Assembly: GCA_030533445.1 (NCBI GenBank)
Contig: CM060062.1
Location: forward strand, 23,333,329 to 23,397,328
Length of the DNA: 64,000 bases
Source of the DNA: Cyprinodon diabolis
Taxonomy: Eukaryota; Chordata; Actinopteri; Cyprinodontiformes; Cyprinodontidae
Direction of reading: 5' to 3'
The position numbers and the translations under genes were made by a program. This document shows, one piece after another, positions 49,790 to 62,500 of the stretch. Each line of letters starts with the position of its first letter. Within the stretch, counting starts at the first letter, position 1. The notes beneath the pieces were generated by a model, which was not told where the DNA came from, made no database searches, and saw only the letters and a program-made list of their open reading frames with translations.

Positions 49790-50055
49790 TTGTTGCTATT
49801 TGTAAATATCCATTACTGTAAAAATGTCCATAGCTGGATATTGGATATTTATTCTCCAGGTGCACAGTTTTTATATTGTTAAAACACTGTACAGTATTTT
49901 ATTGTTTATCTTTTAACTCTTCACTTTTGTGTTATTCTCATACATTTTCTAAGGTCAACATTTGTGTGACCATTTTTCTATAATTTTTTGCTGCTGTAAC
50001 ACCAGAGTTTCCCCAATGTGGGACAATAAAGGAATATTCTATTCTATTCTATTCT
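49790..50055 (+). mobile_element. LINE 3' end with (ATTCT)n tail
   Basis: GAGTTTCCCCAATGTGGGAC then AATAAAGGAATATTCT and four pentamer repeats, the typical 3' terminus of an L2/CR1-like teleost LINE. 5'-truncated. Confidence 0.7.
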
Positions 50056-50226
50056 CCTCTGAGTAAATCCCTTATAAATACATTTAAAGCTGATAAATTG
50101 GGAACAAAATGCAGAACAAAAATGATAGTCAGACTGACTTAATTAGTTTTACTTTGTTTTCATCAAGACAAAACAGCTGATCCTATAGGCTGTTCTTTTC
50201 TTATATGTGTGTCAGTGCGTTTCTTT

Positions 50227-50273
50227 GAGTTCACCTACATCGGTGACACCGTGTCACCGATGTAGGTGACCTC
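50227..50273. repeat. perfect 39-bp palindrome
   Basis: TCACCTACATCGGTGACAC and its exact complement are separated by a single C (50231-50269). With one mismatch, the pairing extends four further bases on each side (TGAG/CTCA). Confidence 0.95.
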
Positions 50274-50289
50274 AGAGAAAAAAAGCTTG

Positions 50290-53200
50290 TGTAATTTTTC
50301 TATTGGGTCCAAAGCAGAGCAGATCCCAGCCCTATTTTATGTACTACCTAAGAAAATATCTTTTTGTACCCCTTACAAAACCCTGGCAGACCACTAGTGG
50401 TCCTTCCTTTGTTAAGGCAGCTGTATGTTAGGTGAGTGCTGTATCCAAGCACATTTCCATGGAAAGTTGGGTGGAAGGACAAAATCTGGTGGAAAAATGG
50501 GTGCACAAGAAATACTTAGCTTAGCTAAAGGTTACCTTCCTTGTATTAAGCTACTCCTGAACCAAAGGGAACACCTGGCTGAGAGCAAACAGTTTTCTGG
50601 TGGTCAAAAGTCCCCATTTATAGATAAAACTAAATGAAGCATTTCATTGGAAAATCAAGGTGTCTTATTATTGAGGGAAACGTTGAAAAGCGCTGAATCT
50701 CAGTTGATTGAAGTTTCAAGTAAAGCCAGTAAAGATTTGGGTACATTTGGTTTTTAAAGTAAGCACTGCTGTCCACTAGGAAAGGTAAGGCCACTTGATG
50801 CTGCTTTAAAGCCTTATGTGGACATTGATTTTATTTTCTATCAGGGCATAATACCTGCCTGTCAAAAAGATGCCAAAACCTGTTTTAATTATCATTATGT
50901 CATTTGGTTTGTTTGGCAACCGACCTGAAATCTTTAGAGAATCTATATAGTATTGCAAAAAAGAACACATGACACAAACAACCCTTTAACAATGCAGTTA
51001 CTTATTAAAAAGAAGAAAGTGTGTATTCTGTACACTACATAGACACTGCATTTAGAAATATTTTTTTATTGAGGTTACACAAACATTTTTAATGAGTTTA
51101 AGGTATAATTAGCAAAATAAAGAAAAATAAATGAGTAAAATTATCACTTTGTGAATACATAAGTTCAACCAAATTGACTCTGTTTATGGAAATTTTAAAT
51201 TATATTCTAATTAGGTGTGCTGGAATATTCATCCATGTACCAACATATGTTATCCTTCCAACATATTGCTCTTCATTTAGACAAAGTTCTACAAAAACAA
51301 CCCAAAAACGTCCACGGCTGTGGAAGAAGGGAAACTCAGATTCTATGCATCATTTCCTACACAGACCCTATATCTCATACTGTATATCCCAAGTTTCCTC
51401 TTTCTAAAAAACATAATTAGGATCTACCTTTATCATCCTCAAACTTAGAATTTATCTCCACTAAAAACAGCCACACAACAACATAATAGAACATATGTAT
51501 CTTCACATTAGGTTTATTCTATAACAGACTAATGTTGAAATATGACTTTATGTGTTTTGAATGCATGCAAGAACAATATAATAAAATGCAGCCAGTGATG
51601 CATGATGTCCAGTTTAGCAATCAGATCATTATTGAGAACATAGAATTAGTTTTCTAGAATGTAAGCGACTATTTGTTAATGGGCGTCCTCGTATGGTTTT
51701 GGCGTTATCTTTGCCCATCCCGCCCCTTCAAATAACTTATTATTAGACTGAGTTGAAGGTGAGACGACCTAAGAAGAAGCACAAGTGTCCTGCCTTGATA
51801 CCCCTGACCATGACTTACAGTGTTGCCTTCCTGTGTTCGGGGAGCTGACCTGACCCCATCCGATTCCCAGTAACCCCTCAGGACCTCGTCGCAGTAACGC
51901 CCCATGGCCAGATTGCTAACTTATTATTTTTATCCACCTAAAGACAATAGGTTGGAGCCTCATAAAATATCTCCGATAATGGCAGACGAGAGAAAGAGCA
52001 AACATTGTGTCCCAAGGGTGAGACATCTGCAATCACCCAAGGAAGCTGAAATTAATGGCAGATTAAAGGTCAGAATTTCTCACAGCTCTATCTCCAGTTT
52101 TCCTGACACACACAAGGCCCTGATTTTTAAGTAAATCTCTTTAGCGCATTAACTTTCAGTATTATCCATACTTCTTGAGCGTTTGTCACTTTTTGTCACA
52201 TTAGAGCCAAATTCATTGTGTTGTGTTTTATGAGTAAAAACCCTTCATGGATTCCAATAGTATTTTGATCAAAAGCCCAGACATCTCTCCATTTAAGGAC
52301 TAATCTGTTTTTACATCTGTCCATCTTATCATCTAAACAGTTTTGATTTCTTTGCTGAAGACAAACTATAAGTACAACATATTAGAAAATGGTCAAATGA
52401 CCTAAGAAATCTATTAGCTGGCTGTCAATAGATGATCAATAGACCTGAGCTTCAAATCTCTGCAGTGATAACGGGACTTTTTTAAAGAAAAAAATAAACG
52501 GCAAGTCTACATTTGGTGTTTTTTTTCTTTTTACTAATACATTCATACTGAGATTAAACAAGATAATGTGTTACTAAAAATGTTTGTTTTTCAGGATTTT
52601 ATTCGAAGGGTCTAATAGTAAAGGAGAATTGGGTGCAAATGCATTTTCATTCCATTTCAGGTTGACCGGAGGGATAAAACCCAGATGAAGTAGATATACT
52701 TTAATTTAAACACAACATGAGAAATGGTTTAAAATTTCGTAAGGCTCTGTATCTCCTAACAATTTATTATGACTTAAAATGGAGGACAGATATTTAAACA
52801 AAGCCTTAAAATAACATATTGATAGGATTTTTTTTTATTTATTTATTTTTTTCTACTTATGCGGTCACTGAGTTCCAGAGGGATCAGGGTAAGGCATCCT
52901 CGTTGGGAGAAGTTTCCAGAAGAGCCCAGGATGTTTTAGGGAGGGGTGCCAAATGGCAAAGCTGCATCTTCCTGTCCATCCAGTAAACATGTAGGAAGGC
53001 TCAAGTCTGGCCCAAGTGTCACAGATGAGAGATATCAGCCTGTGTAACAAATGAAGAGAATGACTCAATCAATAAAAGCAACAAACACTTCCATATCTTC
53101 AATTGGCCACGGCAACGTTTCTCTTCAAAGCCATAAGATGGGGGAGGGCATGAAAGGGAAAGAAAGGAAGAAAACATCTGTGGGCTGGAGATGGAAATAA

Positions 53201-53690
53201 AGTCATTATTATTATGAGTTTTTATTTTGGTGCCCCCACCCCCCCGTCCTCCTGCCTCTCTTTGGCTCTAAGCTTTTCACTCCCAGATTTCAGGATGGGA
53301 GTGCATGGCTGGGTGAATAGATTTGTTTCCTGTTAAGCCGCTGCTCAGAAAACGAGATCTTTCCTGCTTGGGTTAGCTTTCCTTGCTTTGTTCTTTCCAA
53401 AATGCGTTCACCTGAACTGCTCGCTTTGGGTTTTTTAGTGGCTTGCAGGAAATCAAACCAGTTAACGACAGCTTCCATTAAACATTTCCGTCTCAAGTTT
53501 CCTTTCATTACGTATTTAACAAAAAAATAGAACTTATATTTAAAAAATTTGCTGCCTTTGACATTTCAAGTGTTTGGCTTTCTCTCGGAGCTGAATAGAC
53601 ACTCTGCAGGAGCAGCTTCCTCTGATGGAGGCCGTTTTAAAGGTTGTAGAGGAAGAAAGTCAAGGGGGCTACCATATTCTATATGCACCC
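50290..53690. other. intergenic DNA, no gene found
   Basis: AT-rich; a less AT-rich segment at 51690-51905 was inspected on both strands and shows only an unconserved short frame. Confidence 0.45.
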
Positions 53691-53694
53691 CACC

Positions 53695-54070
53695 CACCGA
53701 CTCTCTCCCTCTTTCACACACAGTTGTGTTTTATTATACTTATGGGACCTCACATTGACTTCAATTCCATGCTTTTACTTTAACCTGAAGATGAAAATTC
53801 AGCTGTATGGAAAAATCTGGCATATTTACACAATAAACCTTGTTTTCAGCATGTCTATGGGCTCAACCAGATCCTTTTTCTAACCTTAACCATTACCAAC
53901 ATATCACTAACCCTAAAAAAAACTTGATTCACACCGTTCCCTCAAATCCAACCCCCAACCCTCCTCTGGACCAGATGGTTTGCCCCACAAATACCTGCAG
54001 TTCCCACAAGGTAGCATATTTCTGTGAAATTATCCACACAAGGTAACATATACTTGACCACACACAAATC
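53695..54070. repeat. probable degenerate interspersed repeat
   Basis: TTATGGGACCTCACATTGAC, CTAACCTTAACC-type, CCCTCAAATCCAACCC and GTTCCCACAAGGTAGCAT follow, in order, a repeat family I recall from fish genomes. Confidence 0.35.
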
Positions 54071-55360
54071 CCTGCTCTCAGCTCATGGACACACCACCCT
54101 CTCCACTGTCTCTCCATGTTATCAGTGCAGGAATAGGCAGGGTGGTGCTTTCTGATGTGGCAGCACACCCTGCACGAATCATTGCCTCTGTTCCATGGTT
54201 TAGGTGATGTAAAAAGTGCAAATGGTGTCTGCCTGGCTGAATTTCTGTTAAGTGTTTTTTTGTTGCTTTTAAGTGTAAAGCAGCACCTGTGAGCTGGAGC
54301 TAAGATGATGCTGGTGCTCCACTGTCACAGCGAATGAAGTATAAGGGTTGGAACTTCCTGGCTGTGAACACGCAGGTCAAGGTTTGGATAAGACATACAA
54401 TTATCTGAACTGTTCCCATAAATCAGTTGCTGTTGCTCAAAAAACAAACGATTTGCTCTGCAAAGGCGATATGCAGTCAATTGTGATATTGCCTGTAGTG
54501 TCACGGCAGAATTTTTTCCAAAAAAACAAAGGCGCTGCTGCACAGTCTGACTGTGTGAAGCGAGTGTGCCATGAGCGTGCACACAGGATGGCGGCCGGCT
54601 GTGGCAAATGGACAGTGAGGCCCATTATCTGTTGATTAGCAAGCAAGTCTCGCCTTTTCCTGACCAAATTTTGCGTTAGCAAGTGCAGAAAAGAGGGAAT
54701 AACAGCCCCTAATGCACTCTGGCACAAACTTCAAAAGGGCAACTGTCAGGAAAGCTAATCTGTGCTGCTTTTCCCCCTTCATTCCCATGTTTTGAAAATA
54801 AAGATAGCCTATCTCATCCCATTACAAGCTGCCAGTTTCCCGCCTTGTTCCCGATATGCCTGACATCTCGTCCTGTGGAGTGTGTTACCCAGCTGAGACA
54901 CTTCATCTGAACTGTCTGTAACCTTTGCATTGAATGGAGCAGTGCCCTGGAGGGCTACGTACCTCCAAAGTAAAGTATTTGGTTCCCCATGCTGGGCCCA
55001 TCAGAATCCAGGCTTTCAATCATCTCTGTCTGTAAGAGTTAGTCCTGTTCAGTAGATATTTATTCACCATTTTTGAAATTAAAGAGATCAAAACACATCC
55101 GCTTACTTTTAATGTCATGTTTTGTTTTTCCAAGAGAAAGAGACTAGCTAAGAGCCCATTTTACCATGCAGCAGTTGAACTAATTTCCTTTTAAAGGACT
55201 GTAGATTATGCTAATAGTTTTATTTTAGCTCTAAGTATCAGAGTAAACAACTCTATTATGATTGCAGTTTCTTATGACCATAAAGGACTGGTTCCAAATG
55301 CAAAACATTTTCCACTACTTATGCATCTTCTATTCATTGGGTTGAAAAAGATGAATGGGG

Positions 55361-55364
<4 letters not shown>

Positions 55365-55411
<47 letters not shown>
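55365..55411. repeat. (AT)n microsatellite
   Basis: About 23 AT dinucleotides. Confidence 0.95.
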
Positions 55412-55849
55412 TTATTTATTCATAGCTGGTAGACAGGAGGTTGAGATGGGAGCTCAACCAGCCAGGACTTAAAACTTGTGACTGTTGCAACGAAGACTAC
55501 GGCCTTTGCACTAGGTGTGTTCACCTAAACTCTGCGTCATCACTGTGGTTGAAGTTCTGTTATCCAAAAAGGGTTTGATAGTTTGTATCCTTTAGCTAGA
55601 GCTATAGTTTGACGAGAGGTCAGCACTGCTAAAAGAAGAACTAAGGAAGATTTTGAAAAGACACTGCAACAAAACAAAAAAAAGTACATATGTGTTGGGA
55701 TCACAAAAACACCACGTCATTTGATAAAAATGAGAATCATCCACCCACGGACAGCCTAATCTCAGGGACAGGGAACTGAAACACTGATGTGGCAGCTTTT
55801 CCAATGTGCTGAAATGTCATTGCAGTAACTGAAAATGATACTCAGTAAT

Positions 55850-56650
55850 ATCATATAGCCCTACATGCTCCTTATGAAATAATGGTGTCCTGGGGCATCT
55901 CCTCCTGGATCTTGACAAGGCTGTTGCTAAGCTCCTGAACAGTCTGAGTTGCAATGGTATCAATTGTTATCCTTGTTTCCTCCAAGAGAATACCCTCTTC
56001 GAGGAAACAAGGACCCACTGCACCAGTGAAGGGTCTAAAAGTGGATCTACGGGTTTTACCCAGATACCCTGTCTGTGTTGTACAGGTGTGTGAATATGGA
56101 CAATTCAGGAGTTCTCTGGTATCTCCAGTTGAGCTAAATGGTCGGAGGCCATGAACGCATGGCCAAGTAGAGGACGGCAGGTTCTCAGGCTACTCTAATG
56201 AAGTTGGCTTCTAGAGATTTGGTCGGAGTCATTTGCACCACTGACCTGCTGGAGGTCACACTGTAGCACTCTGGTAGTACTTATCCTGTGCCTCCTTTGC
56301 ACAAAGGAGAAGAAACCAGTCCTGCAGATGAGTAAAGGAACTTTACGTCTCCACCATGTTGGAAAATGCAGCAAACCTTTTGGAAATGGCATCCTGGGCC
56401 ATATTGGTGGTGTAGGAATGCTTGTGCAATATCTGTAGGGTCCACTACTGGTCGCCTAATGCTACCTGTAATGACCCTGGTCAGATGTGAAACTGCTGAG
56501 AAGCAGTCTAAAAATAATTTAGGAAAAAATATTGGTGGCCCCCACTTGGAAAACTTGTTCTGCCATATAGTCACCCTCATCACAAGTGAGGATGACTCAG
56601 GGCACAGACAATACGAACACCAGCTTGTAATTTTGTAGACTGGTGTCAGC
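55850..56650 (-). pseudogene. decayed Tc1/mariner-like transposase fragment
   Basis: Minus-strand frames near 55870-55960 read TQTVQELSNSLVKIQEEMPQ then DTI, close to the C-terminal pattern of Tc1-like transposases (VQELxxALxxxWEEIPQxTI). Stops and frameshifts interrupt everything upstream. Not functional. Confidence 0.5.
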
Positions 56651-56959
56651 AGAACTACAAATCATAAGTTCAAGGAAAGTAAAAGAAATTATGGTGGACC
56701 TTCAGAGGCACAGACGCACCAGAATGACACAGGTGAGCATCCAGGTAATTGATGCTGAGATATTGGACTCCTATCTGGGTGTTCACCTTTACATTAAACT
56801 GAACTGGGATAACAACACTAATACCCTTTATACAAAGGATCAGAACATTATCTTTTGTAGTTCAAGTTGCTGTCATTATTCCACCCAAGAAGTTTACAAA
56901 ACCACAGTGCAATACACACTGAAACTGGGAAAAGTCCAGCACTTAAAGTTAAAGCTGTA

Positions 56960-58170
56960 AACTAGTGATGAATGTTCCTAATTATTGTAGCAACCATGAC
57001 TGCAATGCTGCAGCTATAAGTTCCCAAAGTCAGGATTGGGACCATCCTGGGGTTGCGAGAATCATTGTGATGTGATCTCTAAGGTTTATTGAGTGTCAAA
57101 TTCATTAAATAAGTATACATACATTTTATGTCTGATACACGATTCAAATATTATACCACCAAACTGTAAAATTTGATAATTAAATATCCTTTTAAATATC
57201 TAAAACTATAGAGTGAAGTAAAATGTTGGGAACCCCTGATTAGGGTGGTTGCATTAAATCTCTGATTGTTCAGAAACTATAAAGTTAAGAGGAAAACTGA
57301 CTTTTTCTTTGTTAATAGTAATCTAGGAGGGTTTTAAAACCCTTTTTCCCGTTATACAAGTGCTATTGGGAACACTGAATTTGAAATGTATCACCATATA
57401 ATTGTGAAATACATAGATTCATGTAATAAATCTATATATTTCACAAATTAATAATGAAATAAATGTAACTTTTCCATTAATTTAATTCATTTAGACCAAA
57501 AATCAGCATCTTCTGTTACAGACATCATTCTGTCTCCTTTCCCTTCTAGACGTCAGACAAAGCTCATGCCTTTGATCCAACGTACGTGTCACTTACCCAC
57601 ATGGTTACAAGCCTCCCGATGTGGCACTGATGTTAACATTTCAGACCATTTCCTTCCAATCGAAAGGAAACAAGTGCACAAAACAACAGCTTAGCCAAAT
57701 AAGCATAATTAAAACATGCAAGAAAAAAAATTAATGCAAACAAAAAGAGGGAGAAATTAATCAGACCTAGGGTATGCTTGGGCAGACTTCAAGAGAAATG
57801 GACAGGAAATGAAAAAAAGGCAAGGAAGAGGAAAAGACGAAAGGAGGAGGATGACGACAAGGAGTCAATGTGAGTGAATGTCCCCTCTCTTGATTTGTAG
57901 GGTTTTTATCTGGCACTTGCATCAGAGCTGGGAAAGCGTGGGCCACGGTCACAGTGGCGTCGTGGGTGGACGTCGCTGACAGATGGGCCAAAATATGGCT
58001 TTCTTCTGCTGCTGATTAAAGAAGTGCAACAAAGGGGTGGACGACACACACACCCACACACTAAGTGCCAGCTCACACCGTCGATACACTTCATGAAAGG
58101 TAACAGCATCAAAGACATGGCTTACAACAAGAAGGCCTTCTGATGAGATCGCAAAAGGACACAAAAAGGC
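56960..58170. other. intergenic DNA downstream of lmbr1l
   Basis: AT-rich up to about 57500, then a more complex stretch (57840-58140). No gene seen. Confidence 0.45.
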
Positions 58171-58184
58171 TAAAAAGTCAAACA

Positions 58185-58190
58185 TTTATT
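58185..58190 (-). terminator. candidate lmbr1l polyadenylation signal
   Basis: Minus-strand AATAAA about 1.36 kb past the lmbr1l stop. A nearer AATAAA lies at 59292-59297, about 250 bases past the stop. Either could be used. Confidence 0.3.
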
Positions 58191-59544
58191 GCTTTATGCA
58201 CAAAACAATGTAAAACATGACACTTCAAAAAGTTTAGAAAACATGACAGAGAATTTTTATAAAATAAACAAACTTTTTTTTACTTGCAGTACCACTTTAA
58301 ATATCGACTGACGCCACACTCATGGAGTAATAAACAAAACACACTGTAGGACAAAAATACCCATAAGTAGAAAACATTACACACTTCCTGTTTCAAAAGC
58401 AAGAATGAACATTCCCTGAACAACATCAGTGGGTAAACTTAGTGGTTTATGTGCATAAAACTGAGATTACAATCAACCAGTAGATGATAGTCTTCTGTAC
58501 ATACATATATATATAAAAAGTTTGTTATAGCGTCTGAAATGCACTGCCTCCTGCTGGTCAAACCAACAGCAAAAAAAAACCGACTGATTTAGAAATAAAA
58601 AGAAGTCACAGGATTATGGCCACATAGTGGATGACAACAGAATTCTTCAGATTATGGGACTTTACAACATTTAAGAAGCCACTGAAAGCCCTGAGAGACA
58701 CATTTTTTCATCATTAAAAAAAGTGGATAAAAAAAAAGAAAAACAAGGTTAAAATGTAAAGCAGGTTTTCGTTACTGACTTTTGGCAAAGTTTCAAAGTC
58801 TGATTTGATGTATAAAATATTGCACAATCCCATGGAGATTGTTAATGATTCACAGTATGATTGGTCAAGGCAGCAGTTCTTCACATGAATGGTTTACATT
58901 AAAGGCATAAAGGTTAAGACTTTTTTTTTTCCCTCTCCCAAAAAAGGTACAATCCTTTTCAGACTCAGTATTCTTACAGACTTTTTAAATTTCTCATGAA
59001 ATGCTCCTATTTGCCTGGAAAAGTGGCAATAACTATACAAATTCCCTGTGTAACCTCTAGATCGACATGCAGCAAACTGCATATTTTCCTCCAACAAAGA
59101 AACGTACACTTATTTACAGTAAAACCCTGTTAAAACTGGCCCCATAAACACATGGAAGCATCAGACATTCATTCTTAGAACAGTTGTGCAACTTGCAAGG
59201 AATTCACTTGAGTACTAAGCAACACTGATGGAGGAAGATGGATTAACAACACAGCATTAAGATGATAAGTTTCACAATAATACTGGTGAGTTTTATTGTT
59301 TAGAAGAGCAGTAAATATGGGTTCCATCATTTTGTTCAACCCTGCGCAGTTTTGTCCACGATGACCTTAATTTGCATTCATATAGCAGCAGTTATGGATA
59401 CGTTCATCAAACGCACCAATATGCTGCATTTCTGCTCCATCCACAGCAGACGGTCTTGTGCTCTTCTATCATTTTAATGCCGGAAGGCCCCACTGTCTTC
59501 ACCCTCTAAGGGGTAGAATAGCCAGTGCTAAGGTGTGAAAAAGG

Positions 59545-62500
59545 TCACTGGATTTTAGACAGCCCACTGACCAGGAGGAGCTTTAATGGAATGGTAGACC
59601 GTGACACAGTTAAAGGCAACCTGTCGAGTCCTGCAAAAGAAAAGAAAAAAAGGCAATGTATAGTTAAGAAACACAATTGTAAAACTGAGCAAGAATGAAA
59701 TCTATTAATCTCAGAACAAAAGTAATTTGGGAGGCAATGGAAAACTGCAGCAGAACTGCTGTGCTGCAGAGATGCTATCTTCACTGTGAGGAAGAGGATG
59801 CAAGTGTGTGTGTGTATTTGACATGCCCATGTGTGTGAGCATGTTTGTGTTGGGTGGAGGTTTCTAGGGTGTGTGTACGTATAATACAAGGGTTCCAGGG
59901 CGTTGTGCCTGAAGGTCCCCAACGGACTACACTCTCCTCTTGTCCCTTTACAATTTCCTGAAAGAATTGTGTTCTTTCTATCTGAGGAAGAGAGCACAGC
60001 CCGTCGGGAAATGGGGCCAAAAGGTGGGGAGCTTATGTTGCAGCGATTAGTGCAGTAAGTAGTCTACAGAATTTCCGTAAAAATTTCAAAAAATATCCAC
60101 TGGACTTGGTTTTCAAGATTTGAAGACGTTTCGCCACCTCTCCAGGAAGCTTTCTCAATTCAAATGTCTGGATCCGCAGTGAGTTTGAGTCTTATATGGA
60201 CAAGGCCTTGTATTGCTTGAAAAACATGCAAATGGTAACCGATGAATGGGTCGTTTAGTTCCATCGTTAGCCTGTAATATCTGAAGCCCCGTCCACACGA
60301 AGTCAAAACGAACATGAAACGCTAATATTTTCCAGAACGTTTGTCGTAAAGACGGAGACGTAAAATAAATGTGATCGTCCACACGAATGCATGAAAACGC
60401 TGCAAAATGTATGCCAGGCCTGTAAGTAGCGCTGTCGTGCCAAAGCAAAAATAGGCGACGAAATGTTGGGCATGCGCACTAATATTTATACATGGTTGCC
60501 CTGCGGGTCCATTTTCGTGGTTCAGTCAAATTTAGGTGCTGAACTATGTCGTCGATATTGCTCTGTTCTTCCTGGAGATATTCCAGAAGAAGAAGATTCT
60601 GTTGTAAGCCCGACAGCAGGGTGAGTAGCATGAGCAGCAACCATTCAACACAGTACGGCGCCATTGTTGTTGTGATACTGTGTCGCGCATGCGTGTTTAG
60701 AGGCGACGCTATGACGCATGCGTGTAAAAAAAAAAATGCGGTTAGAGCTTAAAGATGGAAACGCGAAAACGGCGTTTCAAAATCTTCCCACTCTGAAGGC
60801 TGAATAAAAAAAAGATTGTTTACAGACCCCCGAAACGCCGGCTTCGTATGGATGAGAGGCTGGTTTGGTGAAAAATTTGTGCGTTTAGGCCAGGTTTCGG
60901 CTTCGTGTGGACGGGGCCTGAATATCTGAATATGACAGTCCCCCCTTTAACGACCGACCCCTAGAATCATAGACAGGTTCAGATATTACAGGCTAACGAT
61001 GGAACTAAACGACCCCTTCATCGGTTACCATTTGCATGTTTCCAAGCAATACAAGGCCTTGTCCATATAAGACTCAAACTCACTGCGGACCCAGACATTT
61101 GAATTGAGAAAGCTTCCTGGAGAGGTGGCGAAACGTCTTAAAATCTTGAAAACCAAGTCCAGTGGATATTTTTTGAAATTTTTACGGAATGACTATGACC
61201 TGGATGACTGAGAACCTTCATCAGCATAGTCTACAGAATTTTTTGCAGAGCCTTCTTCAATACATTGACCAAAAAGTGGGGATGGTAACTGGAACCCTAC
61301 AAAGAAGCCCATAACGACTTCAGAGAGGCTGCAGAGCTCTAGAGCTTAGGTGGGGGAAATCTTGCAGCAGGAAAACTTCTAATCTTGCGCTCTAAAAATC
61401 TGGCCTATTCCATGTAGAGGAAAGAAGCAAATGCTAACAAAGCAAACTATTGTCTGATGAGATAAAATTATGCAAAACAGATTTTGTTTTGTCACCCACA
61501 ACAGAGCCTCCCTAGTGTGAGAGATAGAGGTGTGAAAAAGTGGACAGAGAAGCTGATGGTCGAGGCTAAACTGCAACGTCCATTTTTTTTAAACCATTAC
61601 AAACTACATAATTACAATGTCACTAAACTAAAAAGTTTAGGCCCTGAAAATATTCTTTCCGGGCAGTTTAATAAAAAAAAAAAAAAAAGCATACTTTAAA
61701 TGAGGATTAAAAGCAGACTAACCAAAGGCACGGATGAGCTCTCTCTGTACCGCCCAGGTGACGGTCTTTGTAAGGGAGGCTGAGGTGAGACCTGCAAACA
61801 GCATGTTGTACAGGAACACAACGTAGAAGTTCCCAAGCCAGTTATACCGCCCAAAGTCTCCCAGCAAATCAAAGCGTGTGATCCCTGCAAGAAAAGAGGC
61901 AAAACAAAACCAAAAAGATGTAAACCAAGCAGGTAGGACTCCTGCAATACAATGCCATCATGTGGTCATTTTTAAAACTGAGGGAAAATTCTCTCCCATT
62001 ATTCAGGCATTTCGCTACTAAAAGAACATTTGATAACCACAAAGCACCTAAAACAAGAAACATCTGGCTCAGCTGTAGATGTATATAGGATTTCTAATTT
62101 CCTCTGTAACATTACAGGCATCCAAAACAGAATAATAATGAGCAAGGAATACCCATCAGTGCCAACTTTGAGGCTCCCAGAAGCTCAACAAAAAAATAAA
62201 TCAAGATTTTTTTAAAGCTTGCAGAGATTCCTCCCTAAGGACGTTTACCACAGGGAGACGTGCAGGAAGTCAAGATAGTGGTAACTCTAATACACACCTA
62301 TAACAAATTCTATGCATTTATGCTGCTACATTTCAATTCACTTCAGTTCTTCTTAAAGAGGGCAGAGAGAACCATCCTGATTCAGATTTAAAATATATTC
62401 ATATTCTTGAATGAAAAACTAATGTAGCAACGATCAAATGTAGCCTCTTTTTTCCCTTGTTTAGTGGAAGGAATACTGGAAGCCTCAGCCCAAACATTAA

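Noticed and set aside
51705..51905. 66-codon minus-strand frame in a GC-richer patch
   Set aside because: No recognisable motif, no matching splice sites and no partner exons; chance is the simplest explanation.
56366..56960. Plus-strand frames of 90-105 codons
   Set aside because: They overlap the decayed Tc1-like fragment and its flank in the opposite orientation; no motif.
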